DNA of 64,000 bases, from the NCBI GenBank assembly GCA_000333855.2, contig CM007320.1, positions 3,493,568 to 3,557,567 on the forward strand. The letters are read 5' to 3'. The position numbers were made by a program, and so were the translations under genes. The notes beneath the pieces are model-generated. The model worked only from the letters and a program-made list of their open reading frames with translations, did not search any database and was not told the DNA's origin. Below are positions 50,834 through 61,077 of this stretch, one piece after another; position 1 is the stretch's first letter; each line of letters begins with the position of its first letter. This DNA is from Endotrypanum monterogeii (taxonomy: Eukaryota; Euglenozoa; Kinetoplastea; Trypanosomatida; Trypanosomatidae).

Positions 50834-51286
50834 TCACCGCGGTGGAAAAAACAAGACTTCAGTGAATTCACGCACCAACGCGTCCATTATATGTTGCTCA
50901 TGCTTCGATAGTCGGGACATGTTAAAGGTCGGATACGCTGTACAGGGCGGTAGCGTGCCAGCAGTCTCCGCGAGAGAGGCCTTTTCGTTCGGATAGGGGA
51001 AGTTTGAGGAAATCGTGAACGCCTCGTGGGAGTTCCGCGACAGTTGCGTCTGCGTTGAGTCGTCGTCACGTGTTCGGTTTCGTTTCACAATGCGCAGTCG
51101 ATCTTCCACTGTGTGCGCTCCACCCGTTGCGCCGCTGATGGGAACAGCATAACCACTGCTGCTAGGCTGCAGCGGCATCACTCCGGCCACCGGGGCCGAA
51201 TTCGGCCGCTCATAGGAAGGGGACGCAGCATGGCGTGGGCTCAGCCCATCGATGGATGGGCTATTTCGACGTGATCGGAAGACCAT
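50834..51286 (-). CDS. Hypothetical small protein (150 aa)
   Basis: Not recognised. The protein is Ser/Pro-rich and probably disordered in its first two thirds (for example RRNSPSIDGLSPRHAASPSY). A short helical C terminus (LSKHEQHIMDALVREFTEVL, about 126-145) ends FFPPR and could be a docking helix. Several Ser-Pro sites suit phosphorylation. It is kept as a gene because it starts with ATG, follows the strand of all neighbours, fills an otherwise long gap and has balanced composition. A chance frame remains possible. Confidence 0.5.
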   Translation of the reverse strand: MVFRSRRNSPSIDGLSPRHAASPSYERPNSAPVAGVMPLQPSSSGYAVPISGATGGAHTVEDRLRIVKRNRTRDDDSTQTQLSRNSHEAFTISSNFPYPNEKASLAETAGTLPPCTAYPTFNMSRLSKHEQHIMDALVREFTEVLFFPPR

Positions 51287-52186
51287 AGAAAGATCGCAAA
51301 TGTAGAATTAATGCTCAACACACACATTTGAAGATGATCAAAAAAGTGTACGCCTAGGGATGAGGAAGTGGTTCTATAGTCAGCTACGGGTGTTTTTGCT
51401 GACAGGCTTTTGTTCCCATCCACACTCGATGGAGACAATTGGAGAGATGCATAGGGTTCAGATTTCCAGGAAGTGCGAGGAGGAGTTGGATACCAAGAAG
51501 CTTGAAAGTATGCAATCAGCTAAATCTGTCGTTTTGGATCTTCCACTACACAGCATCGTGAGAATCGTATGCACAAAGGGAACATCTCGAGTGCAGTCCT
51601 CACCATATAGGCTGTCGAGTGAGGAGCAGGAGGTTGTTCTACCACTAGTTTTTTTTTTTTTGAACAAAAGCCACGGGGGGATGGTGGATTGGGCAATGGA
51701 GAGGCATCGATCCGCATAAGCAGTTGTGCGGCGAAGGATCTGTTCTGAGTGACTAGCGCGGGATTGTGGTACGGAGTTGATGGGTGAGGGCTTGGCCATA
51801 TAGTTCCCTGCACCGATAGGTGGGAGAGGGGATGCTTGGCTGTAGGTGTGTTTTTGCTTCAATAGATGGGCATATCTGCAGATCGTTCAGCGGATTCGGT
51901 ACACAGGGACGGTGCACCTGAGTCTTCTTCAAAACCGGGGGAAAAACAGCATCTAATAGCGCATAAAGGCACAAGATTCTCGGTGCGCAGAGCCATCAAT
52001 AACAGATGTACTACATACACCAACAAAGAAAGCACAACGCAGGTGGTGGCGGGGCGTCAATGTAAATGGCTGCAGCTCTTTCACACGACACGAGTAGAAT
52101 GAGAGGCCCACCAAAGCCTGGGACGGTTGTCAGGTAACAATATCCCGTCACTGAGACTCACGCCATGAAAAGTGGCCACGCATGTA
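51287..52186. other. Intergenic sequence, CCDC81-like to small hypothetical
   Basis: No gene supported. A T-run lies at 51649-51661. It should hold the CCDC81-like 3' UTR. Confidence 0.55.
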
Positions 52187-53842
52187 TCAATACTCGCGGT
52201 ACTGCAGCAGGTTCCCAACGTGGTCGCTGTCGTAATGATTCTCATCAAACCGTTTACGCCCAAAACGGACGACTTCTTCTTGGGCTTGTCGAGACCTTCC
52301 AACCCCTGTGGGCGTCGCAGTATGTGTACTCAACTCCATCCTCGCAGCGTTCTCTTCCTGCATGGCTGACGGTGCGCCGGCTGTCGTCGCTGATTCTGCC
52401 CCACCGGACGGTTTGTCGTGCCTCTGAGAGTAGATCAGGTCCCGGGCCGCGCTCGACTCGTGGTATGCACGGCGGGAAATGGGCCGGCTAAAAGGCTCCT
52501 CATCTCGTAGGATTTGTTCCAGCTCCGCATTTTTGTGGACGAGAGGTCGGTTTCCGGTGGATGGAGTGGGCCGCTCAGCGACGTCGGACTCGACAATTTC
52601 TATGACCTCCACATCGGGTTCTTCCTTGCAGTCTCCGCCATGGTGGCGTGAGTGTCCAGAGAAGGACGTGCCGAGGTGACGCCGCCCGTACTGGTGGGAT
52701 GGATGGGCGCTCGTTGCCCCGCCCTTGGGATGGGAGTCACCGATTATATTGTAGACGGACTCTCCAGATGCACTTGTCGCCCGAAGACCGACGCGTGTTG
52801 TATCATCATCGAAACCAGCGTCCTCGTCAGTCACTGATGGCGGGTACGCATCGTCAAAGCTGCAGCCAGCGGCCGCTTCCGATTGGTACGCTATGTTCTC
52901 CACGGGATCAGTATAGTGTCCGTAGCGGTTGTAGCGTTCGATTCGCCGGTTCAAGTCTTCTTGGCGGCGGCGCATCGCTCGTTCTGCTACCGCCGCTGAG
53001 TGCGCCAAACTTTTGCGCTGTTCCGCCTGATGCAGGATATCGTCAAAGAGGCGACCAGACTGCGAAGCAGTGATAAAGACTGGCCTTTTCACGTCTTCGC
53101 TGCTTCCTGCCTTGTTCGCATCTGCCGTCGACTTCGAGGCGGTGGACCAGTTCACTCGAGAGAGATGTGACGTTGATGGACGCGAACCGGCAGCCGAGCT
53201 GCATGCTGAGGAGATCATCGTTTTTGCCTGCATCTGCAGCGCCTCATATCCCTTGCGCTGAAGCTCTGCGGCCCACTTTCGACTGTCTCTCTCATACATC
53301 TCGAGACACAAATCCTCGTGGGCGCTAAGAACTACTTTCTGTTTCTTCATGGCAATGGTGGCTAGCCCTGGCAGCGATAGCTGGAACACGCGCCCGCGCG
53401 AAAGACCCTCGCCCAGGTACAGAAAAAACTCCTTGAGCGCTGCGGAGGCAGTTTGAGCGGGCACTCCGCAGACGGCCACGATGTCCGACATGTTAACTCG
53501 CACATAGCCTTCCCCACCAGGACGTTCGATGGCAACTTTGCCGGTGTCTACACCGTAACGGTTTGCATAGTTGATGTTGATGCCGAAGCACAGCTTTCGC
53601 GTTGTGTAGGAGTTCTGCTGCCTGTCGCGTAAAAGAACGTATTCTTTCGTCCACAGCGCACCGAACGGGGCTATTTGCACGGCATTGCCGTCGAGGAGGA
53701 GGCGGCGTGCTACCACCGCCACGGCTACCCACACTTTTTCCAGTTCGCTCAGCAAAAACACGTTAGTACCCGATGCATTTTGTCCGGCAGCGCACTCAAC
53801 AAGTGCCACATTTGTCGTGATGGCCCCACGGCTACTCAACAT
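52187..53842 (-). CDS. CCDC81-type HU-domain protein
   Basis: This encodes a 551-residue protein related to CCDC81, a centrosome/basal-body-associated family of ciliated eukaryotes that carries two domains of the bacterial HU/IHF fold. The first HU-like domain is at about 28-100 (LSELEKVWVAVAVVARRLLL, then VQIAPFGALW). The second is at about 115-180 (VNMSDIVAVCGVPAQTASAA, a helix, then FQLSLPGLATIAMKKQKVVL). The pattern helix-pair, then G-V-QIP-FG, is the family's signature. The rest is long and probably disordered, with an Arg-rich coiled segment (AERAMRRRQEDLNRRIERYN, near 285-305) and an acidic stretch. Role in the flagellum is inferred from the family only. Confidence 0.78.
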   Translation of the reverse strand: MLSSRGAITTNVALVECAAGQNASGTNVFLLSELEKVWVAVAVVARRLLLDGNAVQIAPFGALWTKEYVLLRDRQQNSYTTRKLCFGININYANRYGVDTGKVAIERPGGEGYVRVNMSDIVAVCGVPAQTASAALKEFFLYLGEGLSRGRVFQLSLPGLATIAMKKQKVVLSAHEDLCLEMYERDSRKWAAELQRKGYEALQMQAKTMISSACSSAAGSRPSTSHLSRVNWSTASKSTADANKAGSSEDVKRPVFITASQSGRLFDDILHQAEQRKSLAHSAAVAERAMRRRQEDLNRRIERYNRYGHYTDPVENIAYQSEAAAGCSFDDAYPPSVTDEDAGFDDDTTRVGLRATSASGESVYNIIGDSHPKGGATSAHPSHQYGRRHLGTSFSGHSRHHGGDCKEEPDVEVIEIVESDVAERPTPSTGNRPLVHKNAELEQILRDEEPFSRPISRRAYHESSAARDLIYSQRHDKPSGGAESATTAGAPSAMQEENAARMELSTHTATPTGVGRSRQAQEEVVRFGRKRFDENHYDSDHVGNLLQYREY

Positions 53843-54675
53843 CTCTCTTATGGGTGTCTATGCAAATGCGCACGCGTGTGTATATAAATATATTGCGTGT
53901 CCTTGAGAGCCCGTCTATGTATTCTTTTATGATTCCTTCAGAGAAATGTGCAGTGTGTTGGGTGTCCCCCTTCTTTTCTTTTTCTCAATTCTTTTTTTTT
54001 TTGTTCTGTTGGTTCAGGCTGTTGTCGTGCGCCTACTTATTTGTCAATTTATCTGAGTAGCGAGAAAGTGTCCGTGGAGGAATCGAGGGGAAGGAGATAT
54101 CAGGGGTATTGATGCAGTGAGGGTGATGAGCAGTGAGATGCTGGTGTTCGTTAATGTATGTCAGGGGACGCGCACAATCTATAGCTTACTGACCTACACG
54201 CACTGCTGTTCAGAAGAAGCAAGAGAGCACCGCAAAAAAAAAAAAAACAGAGGGGATAGACGAATTGAATCGCCTCGATAGGGAAGAGGAGTACTGTCTG
54301 TGTCCATTATCCACGATGAAAAGCGTTGAGCGGCACCGTAGTGCATGGGGGAGAGAGCTCCCTCCCCCGCTTACTTGTGCAGCAGAGGGGGGGGGGAGGA
54401 CAAGAGGAAGGAAAGAACCATTTCGGCACTATGACTACATAGAACGTCTGCATCTCGCATTTTAGCAGAAAAACGCTCTCTCTCGTTTTTCTTCAGCGAC
54501 ATTTGGAAGTTTGTGTGTGTGTGTGTGGTGGGGGAAGATATATCGAGGTCACTTTGCCAAGGGTAGGAGCGATGAGACAGAGGTGTAGGAGGCCAGTAGG
54601 CAGCAGCACCAGCTCCACGGGGTGGCGGGTGAGCAAGGCAGCGGAGAAAGCGGGAGTGTATGCGTGGAGATGAGT
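53843..54675. other. Intergenic sequence, REEP-like to CCDC81-like
   Basis: No gene. A-run at 54235-54247, GT tract at 54513-54528, T-run at 53992-54002. Confidence 0.55.
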
Positions 54676-55476
54676 TCAATCGAGGAGCGGCTCGACAGTG
54701 CCTCTGCGCCGACGGGCGCGCTTTACTACAGCCTCAGGCTGACCAGATGCGAGCGCAGGATAGAGCGCTGTTTCTTCATTTTTTCTGTCACACCAGTCGT
54801 CGATTTCCAGAACAGGCTCTGCCTCCAGCGTGTGGTCAGCCACCTCCTGCACCGGCGATTCATCTGCGTCACTCTCATTGTAGAAAAGCGAGGGTGGGCG
54901 CAGTGGTGAGGAGCGGGTTGCTCGTGGTGAATGCAATGGCGGAGAATGGTGCATCTTCACGATTCCCCTGTCGCGTTCCTGTGACATACGGCTAGGAAGA
55001 GGAGCCGCGGGCACCGTGGTGGTTGAGGAAGCTTCCATCAATGTTCTTGCAATCCCTGCAACAGCGGCGGTGCCCCGAAGTAGTGCAGTGCATGCCTGTG
55101 TGCCGTATTGAATGATTCCGCAGTCGCCAATTGTTTGCATATGACGTACGACAACGGCGTCGATTACTGGGGTGTAGGTATCGACGAAGCCCGCAAAAAG
55201 TCTTTGGTAGATGTGCACCGCACCGAGAAAGCGAGGATGTGCAAAGTAGAGGGCCATCACGATACGGGCGCACAGGTAGAGCCAACGTATGGCGATGAAA
55301 GAAGAGAGAAACAGTACATCCGCTACCTCCAGCAGCCATGCGAATATGAGTGTTAGCGTCACATTTGTTATCTGCAGTGCATCGGAATTTGGCGAGCAGC
55401 ACAGCTGCGCGCCGTAGATGACCGGTTGAACAAAGGAGAGGTACACTAGATAGCTTCTCAGCAGCAACTCCAGCAT
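54676..55476 (-). CDS. REEP/TB2/HVA22-family ER membrane-shaping protein
   Basis: This encodes a 266-residue membrane protein likely to form hairpins in the endoplasmic reticulum and curve its tubules. The first 115 residues contain the TB2/DP1/HVA22 pattern: a hydrophobic hairpin at 4-28, a long hydrophobic region at 35-90 (TLIFAWLLEVADVLFLSSFI, then WLYLCARIVMALYFAHPRFL), then the typical GAVHIYQRLFAGFVDTYTP, parallel to the family's G-A--IY----P-. The C-terminal half is disordered, with Ser/Pro clusters (SPPLHSPRATRSSPLRPPSL) and an acidic patch, and ends in RRRRGTVEPLLD. Human REEP and yeast Yop1 are shorter, so the tail is an extension. No PDZ-like end is evident. Confidence 0.75.
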   Translation of the reverse strand: MLELLLRSYLVYLSFVQPVIYGAQLCCSPNSDALQITNVTLTLIFAWLLEVADVLFLSSFIAIRWLYLCARIVMALYFAHPRFLGAVHIYQRLFAGFVDTYTPVIDAVVVRHMQTIGDCGIIQYGTQACTALLRGTAAVAGIARTLMEASSTTTVPAAPLPSRMSQERDRGIVKMHHSPPLHSPRATRSSPLRPPSLFYNESDADESPVQEVADHTLEAEPVLEIDDWCDRKNEETALYPALASGQPEAVVKRARRRRGTVEPLLD

Positions 55477-56485
55477 TGCGTATACGAATATTTAATTCCA
55501 GGAAGTTGCCAATGGCAGTGAAGAGCTTTGGTGATTAGGGTCAGTTATGCAGTTTTGTGTACGTAGAACATATCGAGTGATGCTTATGGGGGTCATGTGG
55601 GACGATCGATGAAGGGTAGATGAATGCATTGACGAGGGAAGGAGACAGTCAGAATAGGCCGCAATGTTGACATTGTGGCAGGTAATGCCATGCAGAGTTC
55701 GAGGCCTTATCAGCAACCCTTTTGTGAAGTCCACGCACCCACGCGCCGAAGGAAGACAGAGGCAGGTAAGGATGTACGGGTTTGCGTAGTATCACTCAAT
55801 TTTTTTTTTTGACCCTCGATGATGCATTGATGATCTTGAATTCCCTCTTCGGGAAAGTTAACAATATCGATGAGAGTGCGACGGTGAGATGTGTGTGTGT
55901 GTGTGTGTGTGGAAGTCTAATCACGAGGCTCTTTTTTTTTTCTTGAGCTAAATGAATTCCTAAACAACAACTAGCAAGCCACAAGATGAAATAAGGGAAA
56001 GGGAACACGTGATGAGAGGGAGTTTGATGAGTTTGTGCGTGTTAGAACTTGCAATGTGGGGGACCACACGTCACAGATACCTCGCTGCGTCTTTCTCTTC
56101 CACACAATCGCTCGCAGAGCACCGAACCTCCCATGTTCTTCCTGCTCCGTATTTCCCCCGAACGAAAGAAGGCATGACTCACCCTCAGACCCCACCAACG
56201 AGTTGGCGGGAAATCACAAGGTCATTCGATATCAGTGGGATGCGAGGGATAGGGGAGGGGGGAGGGGGGCATCTGCGACACCAAGTATGACTTCTCTTTA
56301 TTTCGCCCTCACTAGTACAGCGGCCCCACCCACCCAGAAGCCGATGTCATCAAATAGAGCCCATGTCCCACCTACCAGGTGAAAGAAGAAACAGAACAAA
56401 TCCAGCCCTCCAACACAGCGCAGCAGACTGGCCCTCATCACAGCATTATCGACAATCCAGATATTGCACGGACGGCCCTTTGGTG
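55477..56485. other. Intergenic sequence, Sec23 to REEP-like
   Basis: No gene. T-runs at 55800-55810 and 55932-55941, and a GT tract at 55891-55911. It should include the Sec23 3' UTR. Confidence 0.55.
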
Positions 56486-59047
56486 TCACTGTGCCACAGC
56501 TAGCTTCTTGAGGTGCTGCATGAAGACTTGCAAAGAGGCATCGTCGGTGTACACGAGCTCCCCTTCTTGTGAGCCGTAGGCTCCAGAGTCGGCGGATGTG
56601 TAAGTGCGACTGGGGTTAATACGGTTATACAGGATACGGGCGTCAGGGTCATCCTGACACACGTCGATGAGACGTGGGGTAGGGTAGCGGGAGCTGACGA
56701 GCACTTGGGCATCAGCCACCGGGACCTCAAGAAAATTTTTGAAGTACTCGTACTCCTCTTGCTCTGCATAGCCTGCTTTCTTCCACGCAGCGATGGTAGC
56801 GTCGTAGTGGATGAGCACTTCGAAAAAGGTGTCCAGTAGCAAAATATTGTTGGGTTGAATGGCGGTGCTGTCGAGCGGCACCGGTTGCGGTGGTGCGTCC
56901 AGTCGGTAGCTGTACAGGGTAGGTTGAATTTGCACAATCGAGTCCTCAACGTTGGACTTGAGCAGCTGCAGACGCAGGAACGCGGTCTCGTCAGGGCTCG
57001 AGTTGAATATTTGCAGGTATCCAGAGCGACGCAGATGATACATAAACGCAGGGAAGTACACAAACTCCTTCGGGAGCCGCAGCGAGTCGGGTTGGTCTTT
57101 TGTGTACTCGCCGAAGCGGGAGACTAGGCGCACCACCGTGCGGTCCAGCCAGCGTAACACATCGAACAGAGGCATGCTGTCGGTTTTGTGAACCGCCATG
57201 CGCGCCAGCAATACTGCAGCGGTCTCTTGGTCGAACGCGGCCACGAGGTCTTGAATGGGTGGGTTCTGTGCTTGTCGCAGTGTTAGCGTGGTGACGCGGG
57301 TGTGCGTCTGCTGCCCCATCTCATACTTGGTCACAATTTGGGTGTAGCGCAGTGGGCTTTTTGTCGCCTCAGTGGATTGCGTGCTGGCTGCGTCGTAGTA
57401 GATCGCGAAGGTTGTGGTCGAGTCAAGCTGGCATGTTGTCCACTGGCAAGTCCCACCGAGCCCGATTTCGTGCTCCGCCACTGACGATGATTTCTTGCCT
57501 GTGCCAACGCAGGGGCCAATGACACCCTGAACTTTCCATGTTGGCGATGTGATAACATCCATGGTTGCATTCAGGCCCATCTTGAGCGTCCCATCTTCGC
57601 GACGTGCAAAGAACTGATGAAGGGATAAGCGAAACGGCTCATCTAACCACGACTCTGCATTGAGCACAACACCCCCGGAGGACTGCACGCACGTTTTCAT
57701 TTCTGCTAAGCCAATTTGATCCAGAGATGCAACGAAGCAGTTGAGTGCATGTCCCTGGGAGACAATGCGATGCATGAGCTTCTCGTAAAATGAGCACGAT
57801 GCACTCCAGTACATGGCAGCCGCCGTCTCGTCGCGGATGTCTGCATGCACGCGAATCATCTTTTCTCGACTTACATCCACCACAATACCGGGGCCCGATG
57901 TGCACACACCGGACATGAAGGCAAGGATACAGGAACCGGTGTTTGGAGACACTGCTTGAAGCAGACTAGCTGCGACCGACAGCGCAGCCCCGTTGCACCG
58001 CAGCGGACGGTGGCCCTTCATGACGGGCCACAAGTCGCGTGACAAGGTGGAGATGAGCTGTGCCACGCATTCCGCGCAGTTACGCAGAGGTGCCACAAAC
58101 CGACTAGTGTTGGGCAAGAACACTTTCAGCTGTTCCACTGACATCTCCTGGGTGCCGCGCAACACCATGGCACGCGGGTGCGTGGCAGATCCGGTGATTT
58201 CGTGGACACTGACGGTTGTGCCATACGTGACAATCGCGACATTAGCGTATTCAGGGATCATCTGCACGGACTGGTGCAGGAAGTCACGCAGGCCCTGGAG
58301 CTCCTCGTCTGTGTCGAGGCATGTGTCAATTACGAGTATGAATGTAGGCGGATTGCGGCTGGGCACATGCGCTACAAATTCAACCGTTGTGGAGGTTGGC
58401 TGCATCTCTAGCGGCAGATTGTATTCATTCGCCTGCTGATGCTGTGGTGGTAGTGCGTTCTTGGTGTGGCAGAGCGGACATCCCCACGTGCGGGTGCGTG
58501 GGTCGAGGGTGGCGTACGGATTCAGAACGCCCATACACACTGTACACTGTGTCGGGGCGTAGTTCAGCTGAGTACACTGGGTACCGAGGGGGGAGTAGAG
58601 GCAGCCCAACGGGGCTACCATGCGCACACTATCGATACGGTTCATCGAGTACAGCGACCACGACCAGCGTGTTGTCGCATCGGCAGGACTTTCTTCTACC
58701 ACCCCCATCACAGGCTGGTCGAAGGCGGCGGCCTGCGTTTGAGGCTGTTGATGGTATGTCTGCTGACTGTATGTTGATTGGGATGCATTCTGCTGGTTTC
58801 CATTCGTGTAGTTGTACTGGGGCTGTTGGGATTGTACGGCTTGTTCTTGCTGCTGCTGCTGCTGCTGCTGATACGTGTATGTTTGCTGCGCGCTATACCC
58901 TTGGTACGCCTGGTTTTGGTTTCCATAACCACCGTAGCCATTCGTTGTCGCACCAGCGCCATACGCACCGGCGCTGGCACTGTACATCTGAGACTGCTGC
59001 TGAGCGAACTGGGCTCCGTAGTTTCCATAACCGTACTCGCCACTCAT
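56486..59047 (-). CDS. SEC23: COPII coat protein Sec23 with Q/Y/G-rich N-terminal extension
   Basis: This encodes an 853-residue Sec23, the COPII inner-coat subunit and GTPase activator of Sar1 at ER exit sites. The first 115 residues are Gln/Tyr/Gly-rich (for example GYGNYGAQFAQQQSQMYSAS), with a run of seven CAG codons at 58850-58870. Then comes the zinc finger near 165-195 (CTVCMGVLNP and WGCPLCHTKN), the trunk/vWA domain from about 232 (PPTFILVIDTCLDTDEELQG, YGTTVSVHEITG), the helical domain, and a gelsolin-like end near 715-840 (NILLLDTFFEVLIHYDATIA, then WKKAGY). These read as Sec23, not Sec24. The frame's first seven codons begin at a GTG, so the ATG at 59047 is used. Yeast and human Sec23 (about 765 residues) lack the Q-rich extension. 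Confidence 0.96.
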   Translation of the reverse strand: MSGEYGYGNYGAQFAQQQSQMYSASAGAYGAGATTNGYGGYGNQNQAYQGYSAQQTYTYQQQQQQQQEQAVQSQQPQYNYTNGNQQNASQSTYSQQTYHQQPQTQAAAFDQPVMGVVEESPADATTRWSWSLYSMNRIDSVRMVAPLGCLYSPLGTQCTQLNYAPTQCTVCMGVLNPYATLDPRTRTWGCPLCHTKNALPPQHQQANEYNLPLEMQPTSTTVEFVAHVPSRNPPTFILVIDTCLDTDEELQGLRDFLHQSVQMIPEYANVAIVTYGTTVSVHEITGSATHPRAMVLRGTQEMSVEQLKVFLPNTSRFVAPLRNCAECVAQLISTLSRDLWPVMKGHRPLRCNGAALSVAASLLQAVSPNTGSCILAFMSGVCTSGPGIVVDVSREKMIRVHADIRDETAAAMYWSASCSFYEKLMHRIVSQGHALNCFVASLDQIGLAEMKTCVQSSGGVVLNAESWLDEPFRLSLHQFFARREDGTLKMGLNATMDVITSPTWKVQGVIGPCVGTGKKSSSVAEHEIGLGGTCQWTTCQLDSTTTFAIYYDAASTQSTEATKSPLRYTQIVTKYEMGQQTHTRVTTLTLRQAQNPPIQDLVAAFDQETAAVLLARMAVHKTDSMPLFDVLRWLDRTVVRLVSRFGEYTKDQPDSLRLPKEFVYFPAFMYHLRRSGYLQIFNSSPDETAFLRLQLLKSNVEDSIVQIQPTLYSYRLDAPPQPVPLDSTAIQPNNILLLDTFFEVLIHYDATIAAWKKAGYAEQEEYEYFKNFLEVPVADAQVLVSSRYPTPRLIDVCQDDPDARILYNRINPSRTYTSADSGAYGSQEGELVYTDDASLQVFMQHLKKLAVAQ

Positions 59048-60150
59048 GGTTGCTTGACGCTTCTCCACCTCTCGTTATGCACAAATCGCAATTATGTTTC
59101 CTTAGAACTCCTGTTGTTTCTTCCCATAACCGTTTGTGTCCTGGGATGGATAACCACGGAGGGTGGGGTAAGAGAAGACGTGTACGTACCCAGAGACACC
59201 GGGGAGGGAGAGAGACGGCTGGTAGAGTTTTTTTTTGTTTTTCACCGCGATGTATTCGACCCACTGATGCTCACATGCATGAAAAAGCTGCTCGCCTATT
59301 TATGTGTGCGTGAACCTAAGCAGTGGGGTAGGGTGGTGCCTGCAGAGGGTTTTGGTGGTGATGGATACTGACCTACGCGAACGCGAATTTACCTCAGCGA
59401 ATGTGATAGAAATTGAAGATTGGAGAGAGGGGCAGCAAGTGACACTCAAGATCAAGTAAGCTGGTTCAGTGGGTATAGATAAAATCTCTGCGGGTAGTTT
59501 ATTGAGTAACGAAAAAAAGGGGCAAATGAGACGACAACGCGATGAGCTGATGCCGCCTCGATGCTCTGTTTTCGTCACTAACACTACCAGGGAAAACTGT
59601 GAAATGGAGGTGAGCGAGTCCAAGTATTATTGTTTGGGCTTGTATAAAGGCTTAGATTTGCGCTGGTTCTAATGTAGCGATCCGTTTCACTACCCTCTTT
59701 TTTTTTTTTCTCTATTGCATTCTGTGTATTTTCAAGTTTTGCGTTAGTCGTGGTGGGTGGGGGTGAAGGGCAGGTAGATGGGTAAAATGAAGGAAGATGT
59801 AGCTGCAGGTTCTTCGCATGTGCCGGAGGGTTTGGTTGGCGGGACCGCCGAGTCTCAGGTGGGAGAGGCAATATCCTTTTAACGTGGCGGCGGTGTGCTG
59901 CAAATCTCTTCACGCCCTGCCATCTCAGCCTGCCTTACCCATTCACACACGCATATGTCCGCTATGGGCGTTTGCGAAATCTCTTGTGTTTGATCAGCTT
60001 GGAAAATGAGGAAAAGCGACACACATCGTCATCATCTTCAGCTTCCACACACCGACACTTCTGTTTCCCCCCCCTCCCCCAGACACACACACTCAGACAC
60101 GTAAAAAAACACTTCCAAAAAGATGGGCTTTGTGATTTTTTGTTGGCAGT
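59048..60150. other. Intergenic sequence, CID gene to Sec23
   Basis: No gene supported. The likely Sec23 splice acceptor is ATCCCAG with AG at 59141-59142, after a pyrimidine-rich stretch (complement of 59143-59190). The remainder should be the 3' UTR of the CID-domain gene. Confidence 0.55.
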
Positions 60151-61077
60151 TCAGGAAAAGAATGAACCGAGGACATCGTCCTCGTCGTTGGGCCTACTGG
60201 GCGGGTTGCCGCCATGGTTTCCTTCTTCCTTCACTGGATAGCCGCCACCTACCCCGCTGTGTGCAGAGACCACAGATGAGGTGCACTGCTCCGTCTTCAG
60301 GGCACCACTCTCTGGGATGAGGGTGGCGCTTCGACCCTCCAGCTCAGCACGCTCTGCTTCACACCACGTGAGCAGTGCCGCATTATTCTCGAAACGACTC
60401 TCCACAGCTTTTCTTAAAGCGATGAGGCACCGCCTTGCCGCATCGTCCACGATGGCACTGCTCGCCGCTGAACCCCCACCTGCCGATCGAGATGCTGTAT
60501 CTTGGCCACTCGATCCTTCCTTGTGGGCGCTAAGTTCCTCTGTTTTTATGTGCTTGTTCAACGCCCACTGCTCCTTGGCGTGCTGGTAGCGCTGCATGAG
60601 GTTGGCGACCTGCATCAAGGCCGAAGGGACGGTGGTGCGACGGCCGGCGTCGTCTTGCCCATCTTGAGCGATGTTTTGCAGCTTCGTGAGCCAGGCCGCC
60701 GGAAACAGGTTCAACATACTCCACCACTCCGTAGCTTTCTGTAAGGCTATCATGAACGCTGTATGATCATTTCCTCTGTGTCGCAGCGTGTCCCTCACCG
60801 CGCTCGGCAATGCCAGACTCACAGCCTTCAAGATAGATCGCTTCGCGTTGTCTGAGACACCGCGTGTGGCGCAGCTCAGTAGTACTTCGTGAATTACATA
60901 AACCAGCGAGGCCCGTTGAGCGTCTGTTGTTTCCCTGTGCTTCATTTTCTCCGCTATGTACTTCAGAATTGAGTCCGCGTCTGCGCCGTGCAGCGCGCAC
61001 CACGTGGCGACGCCGACAATGGCACCGGTGGAGGGACCGACGAGGTCGATGCGGCGAGCGATCTGTTCACGGTTCAT
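60151..61077 (-). CDS. CID/RPR-domain protein (RNA polymerase II CTD-interacting type)
   Basis: This encodes a 308-residue protein whose first 130 residues look like the CID/RPR fold of Rtt103, RPRD1 and Pcf11: eight-helix spacing with the motif HGADADSILKYIAEKMKHRE followed by RASLVYVIHEVLLSCATRG (about 53-72), matching the family's K-x-R-LA-LYL-NDV-Q helix. An Arg/Ser/Ala-rich linker, a helix (RRCLIALRKAVESRFENNAA) and a Ser/Gly-rich acidic tail ending DEDDVLGSFFS follow. CID proteins bind phosphorylated RNA polymerase II CTD and act in 3' end processing or termination. Because trypanosomatid polymerase II lacks heptad repeats, the ligand here is uncertain. Similarity is by pattern and modest. 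Confidence 0.6.
   Translation of the reverse strand: MNREQIARRIDLVGPSTGAIVGVATWCALHGADADSILKYIAEKMKHRETTDAQRASLVYVIHEVLLSCATRGVSDNAKRSILKAVSLALPSAVRDTLRHRGNDHTAFMIALQKATEWWSMLNLFPAAWLTKLQNIAQDGQDDAGRRTTVPSALMQVANLMQRYQHAKEQWALNKHIKTEELSAHKEGSSGQDTASRSAGGGSAASSAIVDDAARRCLIALRKAVESRFENNAALLTWCEAERAELEGRSATLIPESGALKTEQCTSSVVSAHSGVGGGYPVKEEGNHGGNPPSRPNDEDDVLGSFFS

Noticed and set aside
58387..59313. Plus-strand 308-codon frame and a second of 197 codons
   Set aside because: Antisense shadow of Sec23; its low-complexity Leu/Val/Ala sequence mirrors the Q-rich coding strand.
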